Below, in pieces: positions 1 through 9,516 of a stretch of DNA of 64,000 bases; position 1 is the stretch's first letter, and each line of letters begins with the position of its first letter. Source of the stretch: G963662985 sp963662985. Its GTDB lineage: Bacteria > Chloroflexota > Anaerolineae > Anaerolineales > UBA11579. The notes below the pieces were generated by a model. It ran no database searches and was not told the DNA's origin. It saw only the letters and a program-made list of their open reading frames with translations. The stretch spans positions 1,798,001 through 1,862,000 of the forward strand of contig OY760067.1 of assembly GCA_963662985.1 (NCBI GenBank), in the 5' to 3' direction. Position numbers and translations under genes: made by a program.

Positions 1-1143
1 AGGGCGAAGAATTCTATCTTTTCGGAGAGCTTTAAGCCAGAAATTATGATTATTAATTTCTTTTGAATTAATAATATCTCTCCATGCTTTTATTTTTATT
101 TCTTCAATTTTAACATCTTCATATGAGAGTTCAGAAATACTGCTTTCTGTATCATGATCTGTTTTTGGAATTATTGCAATGGCAACTTCAGCATTGAGAT
201 CCTCAGCTGAAGATTCTATTTCTTTGAAAATTTTTCTTAATCCTATTTCACGATAGGCTTTGTTTGAAAACAAAATTGTATCAATTTTGACAACCAGATT
301 TTCAACTTGCCATCCAGCAAGTCCAATTATTTCATCTTTTTCTTTAATTAAGAAATAAGCTTTTTCTCCAAATGAAATCATTATATCTGTGGCAGTTAAC
401 TCTTGGCTGTTATTTTGTTGGTTTATAAATTGAGCAATTTCCTTAGCATTTGTTGGCTTTGCTCGAAGTAAGGTTATATTTTGGGTATTAATTGGTTGGT
501 AAGAAGAAACATCTTCAATGGATTGGATATTTGAGAGATCTTCTCCAATATATTTATCCCAACCAGCTTGAACCTGTTGCCAAGTTTTTTCGATTGAACC
601 GTTGGTATCAATGATGTGATCTGCTTTTTGTAACATAAATATTGCAGGTTCTTGGCTTTCAATTCTTGATTGTGCATCTGATGGTGAAAATTGTCTGTTT
701 TTGATAAGTCTGCTAAATTGATTTTCTCTTGTTGCTGAAGTAACCCAAATTGAATCACATAATTTTTCAATAGGTCCATTAACAATTTTTATTGCTTCTA
801 TAACAATTACTTTTTTATCAGTTTTGTTAATCAGATACTCGATTGCTTGGTTAATAAACGGATGAACAATTTCCTCTAAAGCTTTAAGGGCTTGGGGATC
901 TGTAAAAACAATTTGACCTAGTTTTTTTCGGTTAATTTCTCCATTGAAGTCTAATATCCATTGACCAAAATGTTTTACAACAGGTGAATATGCGGGTGCT
1001 TTTTTTGTATATAATTTATGAGTTAATTTATCTGCATCAATACTATAAGCGCCAAGATGTTCTAACATCAAACGCACAACGCTTTTTCCTGTAGCTACAT
1101 TTCCTGTAAGACCTATGATGAATTTCTTCTCTGGTTTGTTCAT
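1..1143 (-). CDS. coaE: Dephospho-CoA kinase fused to an acetyltransferase-like C-terminal domain (partial)
   Basis: The gene runs off the left edge; 381 codons are visible with no stop. It starts at ATG 1141-1143. The N-terminal ~200 residues are a dephospho-CoA kinase, the last step of CoA synthesis: a P-loop GLTGNVATGKS near residues 11-21, an SIDAD motif, and the conserved EEIVHP segment followed by VTSATRENQFSRL. CoaE proteins usually end near residue 200. Here about 170 more residues follow, including LLRAKPTNAKEIAQF and a later LRKIFKEIE stretch, which read like a GNAT-type acyltransferase fold. The kinase call is firm; the C-terminal call is tentative because no clear acetyl-CoA loop was seen. 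The M1 peptidase gene lies directly upstream on the same strand, 41 bp away. Confidence 0.88.
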   Translation of the reverse strand, partial: MNKPEKKFIIGLTGNVATGKSVVRLMLEHLGAYSIDADKLTHKLYTKKAPAYSPVVKHFGQWILDFNGEINRKKLGQIVFTDPQALKALEEIVHPFINQAIEYLINKTDKKVIVIEAIKIVNGPIEKLCDSIWVTSATRENQFSRLIKNRQFSPSDAQSRIESQEPAIFMLQKADHIIDTNGSIEKTWQQVQAGWDKYIGEDLSNIQSIEDVSSYQPINTQNITLLRAKPTNAKEIAQFINQQNNSQELTATDIMISFGEKAYFLIKEKDEIIGLAGWQVENLVVKIDTILFSNKAYREIGLRKIFKEIESSAEDLNAEVAIAIIPKTDHDTESSISELSYEDVKIEEIKIKAWRDIINSKEINNHNFWLKALRKDRILRP

Positions 1144-1184
1144 ATTCCTTATTATAGTTGATTCTATTTGATAATCAACTAATT

Positions 1185-2657
1185 TTATTGCATAAATTGT
1201 TGATTAATGAATTGGTCTAGTTCAATTCCTGATGATGACTCCATAATACGCCAAAAATCTTCATCTGAAGCTGTGTCATATTGATATTCAGAAAGGTATT
1301 GTTGAATTCCTTGATAAAAAGCATCTTCACCTAATAGATTATAAAGATCATAGATCATTACAGCAGCCTTGTAGTATTCGGCTATATGGAATAAATCTCC
1401 TTCGGGAGGATCATCAAGATCAAATTCACTATAATCTTCGTCCATCCAATCTCGAATTTGTTCAAAAGTGGAATCGACTGCTGATTGGCTACTGTTTCTA
1501 AGTGGGTAATAAGTATGGATAAAGGTAGCAAATCCTTCATTTCTCCATATTTCATGCCAGCTTGAAAGGCTTACACTGTCACCAAACCACATATGAGAGA
1601 TTTCATGGACTAGAGTTTGAATATCTAGCATTTGATCATCAATTAAAATCATAGTTTGGGTTTCTAAAGAAAAACCAGTTGCATCAATAACAACAAAACC
1701 GATACTTTCAAATGGATATGGTCCTAATTTTTCTTCCATCCATTGTATTGATTTAATTAAATCATCTTGAAATGATTTTGCTTTATCTGAAAAGTTTGAA
1801 GGTGCATAAATATTGATTTGTGTACCTTCAATCTCATCTTGAACCAGATATTCAAATTCTCCAACGATGATAGTTGCCAAATAGCTTGCCATAGGGTCAT
1901 TATGTTCGTATATATATGTCTCTGTTCCATCTGAATTAATAAACTCTTCTAATAATATGCCATTAGCAATTCCACGATTATTGGGAGGAGTTGTGATTGA
2001 GAAAGAATAAGTAGCTTTATCTTGAGGGTGATCATTGCAAGGCAGCCAGTAACGAGCGCCATCTGGTTCTGATGCAATAAACATGTGTTTTCCATCGGGA
2101 TAGAAAAAGCCAACACTAGGTGCAAAATCGACAAATCTAGACGGCTCTGTTATTGCTGTCCCTGAATAATCAATTTGAATTTCTAAGATTGTGTTAATTG
2201 GTGTTTCTTTAGGAAGGTGAATGATTAGCTTTGATTCTGTTCTATCAAAGTCTAATTTAGTAGAAGTCTCTACTAGTGAAATATTTGAAATAGTATAACC
2301 AATGAAATCTAATAATATATCAGATAAAGCCTCTGTTGTTTCAAGTGAGATCACCACAGATGCATCAATAATTTCAAATTTTTTCTCTGGATCAAGATTG
2401 ATTGCTATATCATAATGTTTAATATCATATCCATTATTGCCTAGTTCTGGAGCAAATGTATCTACAATGATCCCATCATCTGCACCTGTCCAATTTTGAT
2501 TAGGGGTTTCAATAACGTTTTCTTGCGTTATTATGCTTGAGGGTTGAGTTTCATTTGAAGGTGTAGGGGTAAACGGGTTAAATTCTATATTTACAATGTT
2601 GCACCCTGAAATGCTGATAGAAATAATTATGATGATTAAAATAAATTTTTTATTCAT
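1185..2657 (-). CDS. M1-family metallopeptidase, lipoprotein
   Basis: 490 aa. A lipoprotein signal with lipobox SISGC puts the lipidated cysteine at residue 19, followed by a Pro/Thr-rich linker. The catalytic zinc site is complete: HEISH at residues 351-355 and the third ligand E374 in NEGF, matching the HExxH-x18-E pattern of M1 aminopeptidases. The substrate-side segment is ETQTMIL, not the classical GAMEN, a variant I associate with environmental M1-like proteins. An N-terminal beta-sandwich of ~300 residues precedes the catalytic domain. The protein stops soon after the catalytic domain, so the long C-terminal helical domain of full aminopeptidases is short. It probably acts outside the membrane on peptides. 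It may share a transcript with the downstream coaE fusion gene. Confidence 0.88.
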   Translation of the reverse strand: MNKKFILIIIIISISISGCNIVNIEFNPFTPTPSNETQPSSIITQENVIETPNQNWTGADDGIIVDTFAPELGNNGYDIKHYDIAINLDPEKKFEIIDASVVISLETTEALSDILLDFIGYTISNISLVETSTKLDFDRTESKLIIHLPKETPINTILEIQIDYSGTAITEPSRFVDFAPSVGFFYPDGKHMFIASEPDGARYWLPCNDHPQDKATYSFSITTPPNNRGIANGILLEEFINSDGTETYIYEHNDPMASYLATIIVGEFEYLVQDEIEGTQINIYAPSNFSDKAKSFQDDLIKSIQWMEEKLGPYPFESIGFVVIDATGFSLETQTMILIDDQMLDIQTLVHEISHMWFGDSVSLSSWHEIWRNEGFATFIHTYYPLRNSSQSAVDSTFEQIRDWMDEDYSEFDLDDPPEGDLFHIAEYYKAAVMIYDLYNLLGEDAFYQGIQQYLSEYQYDTASDEDFWRIMESSSGIELDQFINQQFMQ

Positions 2658-2811
2658 AGTCTTTTCCTATAAATTCTCTAGATAAATTAAGATTTCATAT
2701 TAATAATATAGAGTATTTTTAATATTTCGCTAAGAATGATATGAGTATTTTTGATTTTTGAATGATATGCATTAGAATAAAAATAACTTTAGTAGAAGGT
2801 GAGTGCAAATT

Positions 2812-3894
2812 ATGAAAATTTATCCTATTCCAATGGTGCCTGGACCTGTTTCTGTTTCAAAAAAAGTATTTGAAGCTTATCAAATGAACTACGGCTCAGC
2901 AGATATTGAATATGAATTTTTGGAACTTTATAATAAAACAGAAGAAAATTTACAGAAACTTATGGGCACATCTCAAACGGTGGTGATGCTTTCAGGCGAA
3001 GGTATGATTGCTTTATGGGGTGCTCTGAAAAATTGTTTAATTCCAGGTGATCGTGTACTTGCTTTATCAACTGGGGTTTTTGGAGAAGGTTTTGGTGTAA
3101 TGGCAAAAAGCTTAGGGGCAGAAGTCACTACACTTCAGTTTGAATTTAATGAAACCTTAAAAGATTGGGAAGCGATTGAAACAATGATTCAATTGAATAA
3201 ACCTAAGATGATCACTGTTATTCATTGTGAAACCCCTTCCGGTACATTAAATCCAATAGCAAAATTAGGTGAATTAAAAAAACAATATGGTGTTGACCTC
3301 TTAGTTGTTGATGCAGTAGCTAGTTTGGGAGGAACCCCTGTTTTGATGGATGAATGGGGTGTTGATCTGCTTTTAGGAGGATCTCAAAAAGTTTTATCTA
3401 TGCCTCCAAGTATGAGTATGGTTGGAATTTCTAAGAATGCATGGAAGGTGATAGAAGAAATAGAGTATAAAGGTTACGATGCCTTTCTTCCTTTTAAAAA
3501 TGTGCAAAAAACTCAATATTTCCCCTATACGCCAAATTGGCATGGTGTAGCAGCTTTATATGCTGCAACTCAATCATTGATTGATGAAGGTTTGGAGAAT
3601 GTGTTTTTGCGTCATGAGCAAGTTGCAGAAATATGTCGGCAAGGAGTTTTAGACATTGGTTTAGAATTATTTGTAAAAAAGGATTCTATCATGTCTCCGA
3701 CAGTGACGGCAGTAAAAGTTCCTGAGGACATTAATTGGAAATCACTTGATAAGAAATTAAGAGAGAATGGGCTTGCATGTGGTGGAAGTTATGGTCCTTT
3801 AGATGGAAAAGTTTTCCGATTTGGTCATATGGGAACACAAGCCAATCAAGAATTGATGAAAAAAGCATTGGAAGCATTAAGAAAGAGTATTTAA
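2812..3894 (+). CDS. PLP-dependent class V aminotransferase (alanine-glyoxylate aminotransferase type)
   Basis: 360 aa from ATG 2812. A GTG lies 9 bp upstream, but the AGAAGGTGAG ribosome site just before it is spaced for the ATG. The N-terminus has the MVPGPV motif of this family. GEGMIALWG is the phosphate-binding region, VVDAVASLGG holds the cofactor-contacting Asp (about residue 167), and GGSQKVL holds the PLP-binding Lys (about residue 193). The family includes alanine-glyoxylate, serine-glyoxylate and (S)-ureidoglycine-glyoxylate aminotransferases; the substrate cannot be told from sequence. A methyltransferase gene starts 4 bp after its stop, so the two are almost certainly co-transcribed. 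Confidence 0.88.
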   Translation: MKIYPIPMVPGPVSVSKKVFEAYQMNYGSADIEYEFLELYNKTEENLQKLMGTSQTVVMLSGEGMIALWGALKNCLIPGDRVLALSTGVFGEGFGVMAKSLGAEVTTLQFEFNETLKDWEAIETMIQLNKPKMITVIHCETPSGTLNPIAKLGELKKQYGVDLLVVDAVASLGGTPVLMDEWGVDLLLGGSQKVLSMPPSMSMVGISKNAWKVIEEIEYKGYDAFLPFKNVQKTQYFPYTPNWHGVAALYAATQSLIDEGLENVFLRHEQVAEICRQGVLDIGLELFVKKDSIMSPTVTAVKVPEDINWKSLDKKLRENGLACGGSYGPLDGKVFRFGHMGTQANQELMKKALEALRKSI

Positions 3895-3898
3895 ACTC

Positions 3899-4651
3899 AT
3901 GACAACATTTGAAGAGTATTATAACGAAGCATTGAATGCTGCTTTTCAAGGTTGGGATTTTTCTTGGGTTGAAAAGCGTATGGTTGAAAATCCTCCTTCT
4001 TGGGATTATCGACATTTAATTATTGAAGCTCTGAATGGAGTAGATTCTTTATTAGATATCGATACTGGTGGGGGAGAGTTTTTATCCTCACTGAAAGATT
4101 ATTTACCTTTATATACATGTGCTACAGAAGACTATGAACCAAATATTCCTGTTGCAAAAGAAAAATTGGAGCCCTTAGGGATTGAAGTTTTGCAACGAGA
4201 TAAAGATCTGATTCCATATCCTGATAATACATTTGAATTAGTGATTAATCGACATGGAAGTTATTTCGAAGAAGAGGTTTTTCGAGTTTTAAAACCTGGT
4301 GGAAAATATGTAACTCAACAAGTTGGTCCGGAGAATATGATTGCATTAAATCAATTTTTAGCACCTGAATCAATAAATCATATAGATACAACATGGACAG
4401 TAGCAAAATTGGCTGCTCAATTAGAAGAAACTGGATTTCAATTGCAGTATTATAAGAATGATTTTACTCCAGCATATTTTACTGATATTGGTGCTGTTGT
4501 ATATTATTTAAAGGCAATATCTTGGCAAATTGAAGGGGAAACTGTTGAGAACTTGAAACCAAGGTTGGAAGTCTTACATGAATTAATTGAAGCACAAGGA
4601 AAATTTGAATTGCAATCACAAAGATATTTATTGATTGCAATAAAGCCTTAG
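3899..4651 (+). CDS. Class I SAM-dependent methyltransferase
   Basis: 250 aa. The SAM-binding motif I is present in variant form (DIDTGGGEFL, about residues 53-62), followed by a post-motif acidic residue in CATEDYEPN and the FELVINRHGSYFEEEVFRVLKPGG segment typical of class I Rossmann methyltransferases. The C-terminal half has the GFQLQYYKNDF and VYYLKAISW segments often seen in small-molecule methyltransferases. The substrate is unknown. It starts 4 bp after the aminotransferase stop and has little room for its own ribosome site, which suggests translational coupling. Confidence 0.85.
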   Translation: MTTFEEYYNEALNAAFQGWDFSWVEKRMVENPPSWDYRHLIIEALNGVDSLLDIDTGGGEFLSSLKDYLPLYTCATEDYEPNIPVAKEKLEPLGIEVLQRDKDLIPYPDNTFELVINRHGSYFEEEVFRVLKPGGKYVTQQVGPENMIALNQFLAPESINHIDTTWTVAKLAAQLEETGFQLQYYKNDFTPAYFTDIGAVVYYLKAISWQIEGETVENLKPRLEVLHELIEAQGKFELQSQRYLLIAIKP

Positions 4652-4708
4652 AATTTTCTCACAATTGTCAGAAAAATATAAGAATCTTTATACAAAGAAC
4701 ATGTTACC

Positions 4709-4737
4709 TTGACTGTATTTTTGAAAATGTGTAAACT
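4709..4737 (+). promoter_or_regulatory. Sigma-70-type promoter of groES-groEL
   Basis: TTGACT (4709-4714) and TAAACT (4732-4737) are separated by 17 bp. The predicted start near 4744 lies at the left edge of the CIRCE element, where HrcA repression would be expected to act. Confidence 0.7.
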
Positions 4738-4747
4738 TTAGTCGCAA

Positions 4748-4774
4748 TTAGCACTATTGTGTTTTGAGTGCTAA
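4748..4774 (+). promoter_or_regulatory. CIRCE operator (HrcA binding site)
   Basis: The site reads TTAGCACTA, nine bases, then GAGTGCTAA. It matches the CIRCE consensus 9-9-9 layout with one mismatch, at the last base of the left arm. It lies 56 bp before groES, so chaperonin expression is probably repressed by HrcA until heat stress. No hrcA gene is in the window. Confidence 0.95.
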
Positions 4775-4830
4775 TTAATAACGGAAATTTAAATTAAAAA
4801 TTTTTTATTTAGTACCTAGGAGGTCTATAT

Positions 4831-5124
4831 ATGTCTATTTCACTTAAGCCTTTGGGCAGTCGTATAATTGTGAAACCCCAAGAACAAGAAGAAATCACTG
4901 CTGGTGGGATCGTTCTTCCCGATTCTGCAAAAGAAAAACCTCAAAAAGGTGAAGTAATTGCTATTGGTGCTGGTGATCGCAATGATAAAGGCGAATTGAT
5001 TCCTTTGGAAGTAAAAGTAGGTGATACAGTTCTATTTGCAAAATATGCTGGAACAGAAATTAAGCTTGATGGTGAAAAACTACTTTTCATGCGTGAATCT
5101 GACCTTCTTGCAGTTGTTAAATAA
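4831..5124 (+). CDS. groES: Co-chaperonin GroES
   Basis: 97 aa, the usual GroES length. It shows the PLGSRIIVKP start, the mobile-loop region EEITAGGIVLPDSAKEKP and the DTVLFAKYAGTEIK core. A strong AGGAGG ribosome site precedes the ATG. GroES caps the GroEL ring during ATP-driven folding in the cytoplasm. It is the first gene of the CIRCE-controlled operon; groEL follows after 23 bp. Confidence 0.98.
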   Translation: MSISLKPLGSRIIVKPQEQEEITAGGIVLPDSAKEKPQKGEVIAIGAGDRNDKGELIPLEVKVGDTVLFAKYAGTEIKLDGEKLLFMRESDLLAVVK

Positions 5125-5147
5125 TTTAAGAATACGAGGTATTAAAA

Positions 5148-6779
5148 ATGGCTAAACAATTACTTTTTGCAGATGATGCACGACGAAAACTTCAAGCAGG
5201 TGTAGATGTTGTGGCAGAAGCCGTAATCACTACACTTGGACCAAAAGGCCGAAATGTGGCTTTAGATCGAAAATTTGGTGCTCCCACGATTACACATGAT
5301 GGTGTGACCGTTGCAAAAGAAATCGAATTGGATGATCCCTTTGAAAATATGGGCGCCCAATTAATGAAAGAAGCGGCATCGAAAACCAATGATATCGCTG
5401 GTGATGGCACCACAACTTCTACCGTTTTGGCACATGCAATTGTGACAGATGGCATGAAAAACCTGGCAGCAGGTGCGAACCCCATGTTGTTGAAACAAGG
5501 TATCTTGAAAGCAACAAAAGCTGTGGCAGAAAAAATCTCTGAACAAGCAATCGAAGTAAAGACAAAAGCAGATATTGCAAATGTCGCTTCAGTTTCTGCT
5601 CAAGACCGCGAAATTGGTGAATTAATTGCTGATGTTTTTGATAAAGTTGGTAATGATGGCGTGATTTCTGTGGAAGATTCTCAAGGTTTGGAATTTGAAA
5701 CCGCTTATGTTGAAGGTATGCAATTTGATCGCGGTTACTTATCTCCTTACTTCGTAACCAATACAGATACAATGGAATCTGTAATTGAAGACGCTCAAGT
5801 TTTGATTTATGATAAAAAAATCTCTGTGGCACAAGATTTAGTTCCCATTTTGGAGAAAATGTCTCAAACAGGTAAACGAAATGTTGTCATTATTGCAGAA
5901 GATATCGATGGCGAAGCTTTAGCACTTTTGGTTCTGAATAAATTACGCGGAATGATCAATGCATTGGCAGTCAAGGCTCCGGGTTTTGGTGATCGCCGAA
6001 AAGCTATGATGCAAGATATTGCAGTTTTGACTGGTGCTACTGTCATTTCTGAAGAAACTGGTCGAAAATTAGAAACAGCTACTTTAGCAGATCTTGGTAA
6101 AGCTACAAAAGTTACTGCAAGCAAAGATGACACCACAATCGTAGGTGGTGCTGGTGACTCAGCAGCCATTCAAGCTCGTGTCGATCAAATTCGTGTAGAA
6201 ATTGAAAATTCAACAAGCGATTATGATCGTGAAAAATTGAATGAACGTTTAGCAAAACTTTCTGGTGGTGTGGCAGTAATTCGCGTTGGTGCTGCAACCG
6301 AAACTGAATTAAAAGAAAAGAAACATCGTGTAGAAGATGCAGTTTCTGCAACTCGTGCTGCTATTGAAGAAGGGATTGTCCCAGGTGGCGGTGTTGCTTT
6401 GTTGAACGCTCTTGATGCAGTCGGCGAAGTGAAATGTGACAGTGATGATGCCAATGTTGGTGCACAAATTGTCTTGCGTGCATTATCGATGCCGATGCGA
6501 AAGATTACTGAAAATGCAGGTAAAGATGGTTCAGTAATTGTTGAAAATGTCCGTCGAGCACATAAATCTGAAAAGAATTTATCAATTGGTTATGATGTTC
6601 TTTCAGATGAATACGTTGACATGGTTGAAGCTGGTTGGATAGACCCTGCAAAAGTTACTCGTGGTGCATTAGAAAATGCTGCTTCAATTGCAGCAATGAT
6701 TTTGACTACAGAATGTTTGATTACTGATCTCCCTGAGGAAAATGCTCCAGCAATGCCTGCAGCACCTCCAATGTATTAA
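5148..6779 (+). CDS. groEL: Chaperonin GroEL (60 kDa)
   Basis: 543 aa, the full family length. It shows the LGPKGRNVALDRKFGAPTIT nucleotide-binding start, GDGTTTSTVLA, and the late GGGVALLNA and AASIAAMILTTE segments. The C-terminal tail is short and Pro/Ala/Met-rich (AAPPMY) in place of the GGM repeats of many GroELs. The folding chamber function is unchanged by this tail variation in known homologues. It is the last gene of the operon, with a terminator 23 bp downstream. Confidence 0.98.
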   Translation: MAKQLLFADDARRKLQAGVDVVAEAVITTLGPKGRNVALDRKFGAPTITHDGVTVAKEIELDDPFENMGAQLMKEAASKTNDIAGDGTTTSTVLAHAIVTDGMKNLAAGANPMLLKQGILKATKAVAEKISEQAIEVKTKADIANVASVSAQDREIGELIADVFDKVGNDGVISVEDSQGLEFETAYVEGMQFDRGYLSPYFVTNTDTMESVIEDAQVLIYDKKISVAQDLVPILEKMSQTGKRNVVIIAEDIDGEALALLVLNKLRGMINALAVKAPGFGDRRKAMMQDIAVLTGATVISEETGRKLETATLADLGKATKVTASKDDTTIVGGAGDSAAIQARVDQIRVEIENSTSDYDREKLNERLAKLSGGVAVIRVGAATETELKEKKHRVEDAVSATRAAIEEGIVPGGGVALLNALDAVGEVKCDSDDANVGAQIVLRALSMPMRKITENAGKDGSVIVENVRRAHKSEKNLSIGYDVLSDEYVDMVEAGWIDPAKVTRGALENAASIAAMILTTECLITDLPEENAPAMPAAPPMY

Positions 6780-6801
6780 ATCAAATTACTTAACGATTCA
6801 G

Positions 6802-6832
6802 AAAAAGCACTATCTTTTGATAGTGCTTTTTT
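6802..6832 (+). terminator. Rho-independent terminator of groESL
   Basis: An 11-bp perfect stem (AAAGCACTATC, loop TTTT) is followed by a T run. Confidence 0.9.
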
Positions 6833-6924
6833 GCTCCCTTGAAATTTTACCATTCTCCACTATACTTAATTTGAATTTTCAAAACACTAGCTCCAACCTG
6901 CCATGGAATAAAGGACATGTGATA

Positions 6925-9102
6925 ATGAATAATTCTGTATGGAAAGATTTTAGACAAGACTTTGATGAACGTGTGGGGAATTTAGTTGCACAGATGACAT
7001 TAGAAGAAAAAGTAAGTCAGATGTTATATACATCTTTTGCGCTTACTAGGTTTGAAATTCCTGAATATAACTGGTGGAATGAATGTTTACATGGTGTAGC
7101 ACGTGCTGGAACTGCTACCGTGTTTCCTCAAGCAATAGGTTTAGCAGCAATGTTTGATCGTGAGATGATGTACAAAGTAGCAGATGTTATCTCAGATGAA
7201 GCGCGTATTAAACACCATATTGCGAAAGATAAAGAAGATTTTGGAATTTATAAAGGGTTAACGTATTGGTCACCTAATATCAATATTGTTCGCGATCCAC
7301 GTTGGGGTAGAGGGCAAGAAACATATGGAGAAGATCCATATTTAACAGCTGAAATGGGAATCCAATTTTGTAAGGGATTACAAGGGAATGATGAAAAATA
7401 CTTAAAATTGGCTGCAACAGTTAAACATTTTGCAGTTCACTCAGGTCCTGAGGCAGATCGACATCATTTTAATGCGATTGCAAGTGCTAAAGATATGGAA
7501 GAAACTTACCTTTATGCATTTGAAAGAACAATTAAAGAAGGTGGTGTAGCTTCTGTGATGGGGGCATATAATCGATTAAATGGTGAAGCTTGTTGCGCTT
7601 CAGATACTTTGCTACAAGGTTTGTTAAGAGAAATATGGAATTTTGATGGATATATTGTAAGTGATTGTGGTGCTATTCAAGATATTTGGAAAGATCACAA
7701 ATTAGTTGATACACCTGAAACGGCAGCAGCACTTGCTGTACGGAATGGATGTGATTTGAATTGCGGACATGTTTATGAAGCTTTAATTCAAGCAGTTCAA
7801 GATGGTTTGTTAAGTGAAGAAGAAATAGATATTAGTGTAAGCCGTTTATTATTGGTTAGAATGAAATTGGGAATGTTTGATTCAGATGAATATGTAAAAT
7901 ATGCACAAATCCCTATGGATAAATTAGATAGTGATGAACATCATGCTATTAGTTATGAAGCGGCTGTCCGATCAATGGTGTTGTTGAAAAATGATGGATT
8001 ATTGCCTTTGAAAAAGGATTCTTTAAAGACTGTTGCTGTTATTGGTCCTAACGCTGATTCAGAAATGGCTTTATTAGGAAATTATTTTGGAACACCTTCA
8101 GTGAAGAAAACAATTTTAACTGGAATCCGTGAAGCATTGCCTGATGCAAGAATTCTTTATGCTCAAGGATCAGTAGTAGATGGCAATCCTCCAGAATTTA
8201 TGTGGGGAGAAACTGTGGATTCAAGAATATCTGAAGCTGTAAATATCGCAGAGCGTGCCGATGTAGTTGTGTTATGTTTGGGATTGGATTGTTTAAGAGA
8301 AGGTGAGGAATCTGGAAATACAGCAGAAGGTGGAGATAAGCTGGATTTACAATTGCCTTTGGCTCAACGAATGCTCCTAGAGGCGGTAAGCAAAGTTGAT
8401 ACACCGATTGTATTTGTGGGATTGGTAGGATCTGCAATGGATTACTCTTTTGCGAATGAAAATGTCAATGCGATTGTGCAAGCTTGGTATCCTGGGCAGA
8501 TGGGAGGAAAAGCATTGGCAGATTTACTTTTGGGAGTCCGCGATTTTTCAGGGCGTTTACCGATCACATTTTATGGATCATTTGATGATCTTCCTGCTTT
8601 TGACAATTATTCAATGGAAGGACGAACATATAGATATTATGAAGGACAGCCACAATTCTCATTTGGATATGGGTTGAGTTATGCAAATTTTGAATATTCT
8701 GATCTAATGATAAACAACGAAGAGATTGATGCAGGTGATTTTTTAAATGTATGTGTTAAGGTAAAGAATATTTCAGCTCGAGCCGGCGCTGAAGTTGTAC
8801 AAATATATTTAGAAGATGTCAAAGCTTCAGTTCGTGTGCCTCATTATTCATTAGTAGGTTTTGAACGGGTTGTTCTGAATGCTGGAGAAAAAAAGGAAAT
8901 ATGTTTTGAAATAACTCCTGAAATGATGAGTGTTGTTCGAGATGATGGATCACGAATTATCGAAGAAGGCGAATTTAAGATTTATGTAGGTGGATTTCAA
9001 CCTGACAAGCAAAGTGAAAATTTGCGAGATCAAAAATGTATGAAAGTTAAGTTTGAGGCAAAATCTTCAAAAATGATAAAAGCTGCCTTATTCCAAAAGT
9101 GA
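6925..9102 (+). CDS. Glycoside hydrolase family 3 beta-xylosidase/beta-glucosidase-like enzyme
   Basis: 725 aa from ATG 6925, which has AAGGA nine bases upstream. A longer open frame upstream overlaps the groEL terminator and is rejected. Domain order is typical GH3: an N-terminal barrel with NWWNECLHGVAR and RDPRWGRGQETYGEDPYL, the nucleophile Asp in IVSDCGA (about residue 247), a C-terminal alpha/beta domain with the LLKNDGLLPL start and GLDCLREGEE, then a fibronectin III-like domain. The first two motifs favour the xylosidase/arabinosidase branch over simple beta-glucosidases. No signal peptide is visible, so it probably works on imported oligosaccharides in the cytoplasm. The gene is alone, without sugar transporters nearby. 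Confidence 0.92.
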   Translation: MNNSVWKDFRQDFDERVGNLVAQMTLEEKVSQMLYTSFALTRFEIPEYNWWNECLHGVARAGTATVFPQAIGLAAMFDREMMYKVADVISDEARIKHHIAKDKEDFGIYKGLTYWSPNINIVRDPRWGRGQETYGEDPYLTAEMGIQFCKGLQGNDEKYLKLAATVKHFAVHSGPEADRHHFNAIASAKDMEETYLYAFERTIKEGGVASVMGAYNRLNGEACCASDTLLQGLLREIWNFDGYIVSDCGAIQDIWKDHKLVDTPETAAALAVRNGCDLNCGHVYEALIQAVQDGLLSEEEIDISVSRLLLVRMKLGMFDSDEYVKYAQIPMDKLDSDEHHAISYEAAVRSMVLLKNDGLLPLKKDSLKTVAVIGPNADSEMALLGNYFGTPSVKKTILTGIREALPDARILYAQGSVVDGNPPEFMWGETVDSRISEAVNIAERADVVVLCLGLDCLREGEESGNTAEGGDKLDLQLPLAQRMLLEAVSKVDTPIVFVGLVGSAMDYSFANENVNAIVQAWYPGQMGGKALADLLLGVRDFSGRLPITFYGSFDDLPAFDNYSMEGRTYRYYEGQPQFSFGYGLSYANFEYSDLMINNEEIDAGDFLNVCVKVKNISARAGAEVVQIYLEDVKASVRVPHYSLVGFERVVLNAGEKKEICFEITPEMMSVVRDDGSRIIEEGEFKIYVGGFQPDKQSENLRDQKCMKVKFEAKSSKMIKAALFQK

Positions 9103-9469
9103 TCTGAATAACCTTGCGTTTTGCTTATTTTCTTTTAATCTTGGTTAACTTTTTTTCAAAATATGTTAATTAGAAGGATAGACTGCCAGAAAATTGAGGA
9201 CATTTGACCTATGGAAAAAAAACATTGACCCGATTAAACTTAAGTCACATTGAGGCAAACATCCTAAACATTTGGATGGATTGCTTTTTCACACTTAGTC
9301 CGCTCATAGCAACACAAAGCAACGAGCATTGAGAAACAAAACATTATTGGACACATGTGAGAAGTAATCAATTTCCTCTCTCCTCCTTCTGAGTTGGTTT
9401 TAGTCAGCCCCCTTTCAGGGGTTGACGCCTTTAAGGGGATAGTGTTAAATTTTGTTAGTATAGTAGTCG
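9103..9469. other. Gene-free stretch after the GH3 gene
   Basis: No supported ORF, RNA gene or transposase remnant was seen. A small CCCC-TTTCA-GGGG hairpin sits near 9409-9421. The tract around 9200-9250 looks like worn mobile-element sequence but cannot be assigned. Confidence 0.5.
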
Positions 9470-9499
9470 AAAAGCCCTTGAATTCAAGGGCTTTTTTTT
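9470..9499. terminator. Bidirectional terminator
   Basis: A near-perfect palindrome around AAAGCCCTTGAATT is flanked by A and T runs. It can serve the minus-strand lipoprotein gene at 9517 and any transcript from the left. Confidence 0.85.
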
Positions 9500-9516
9500 A
9501 TGTTCTTAGTGTTTAT

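Noticed and set aside
6742..6924. N-terminal extension of the GH3 gene
   Set aside because: It would start inside groEL and read through the groEL terminator; ATG 6925 has a ribosome site.
9180..9260. Possible insertion-sequence end
   Set aside because: The phrase looks like worn transposon sequence, but no matching inverted end, target duplication or transposase remnant is visible.
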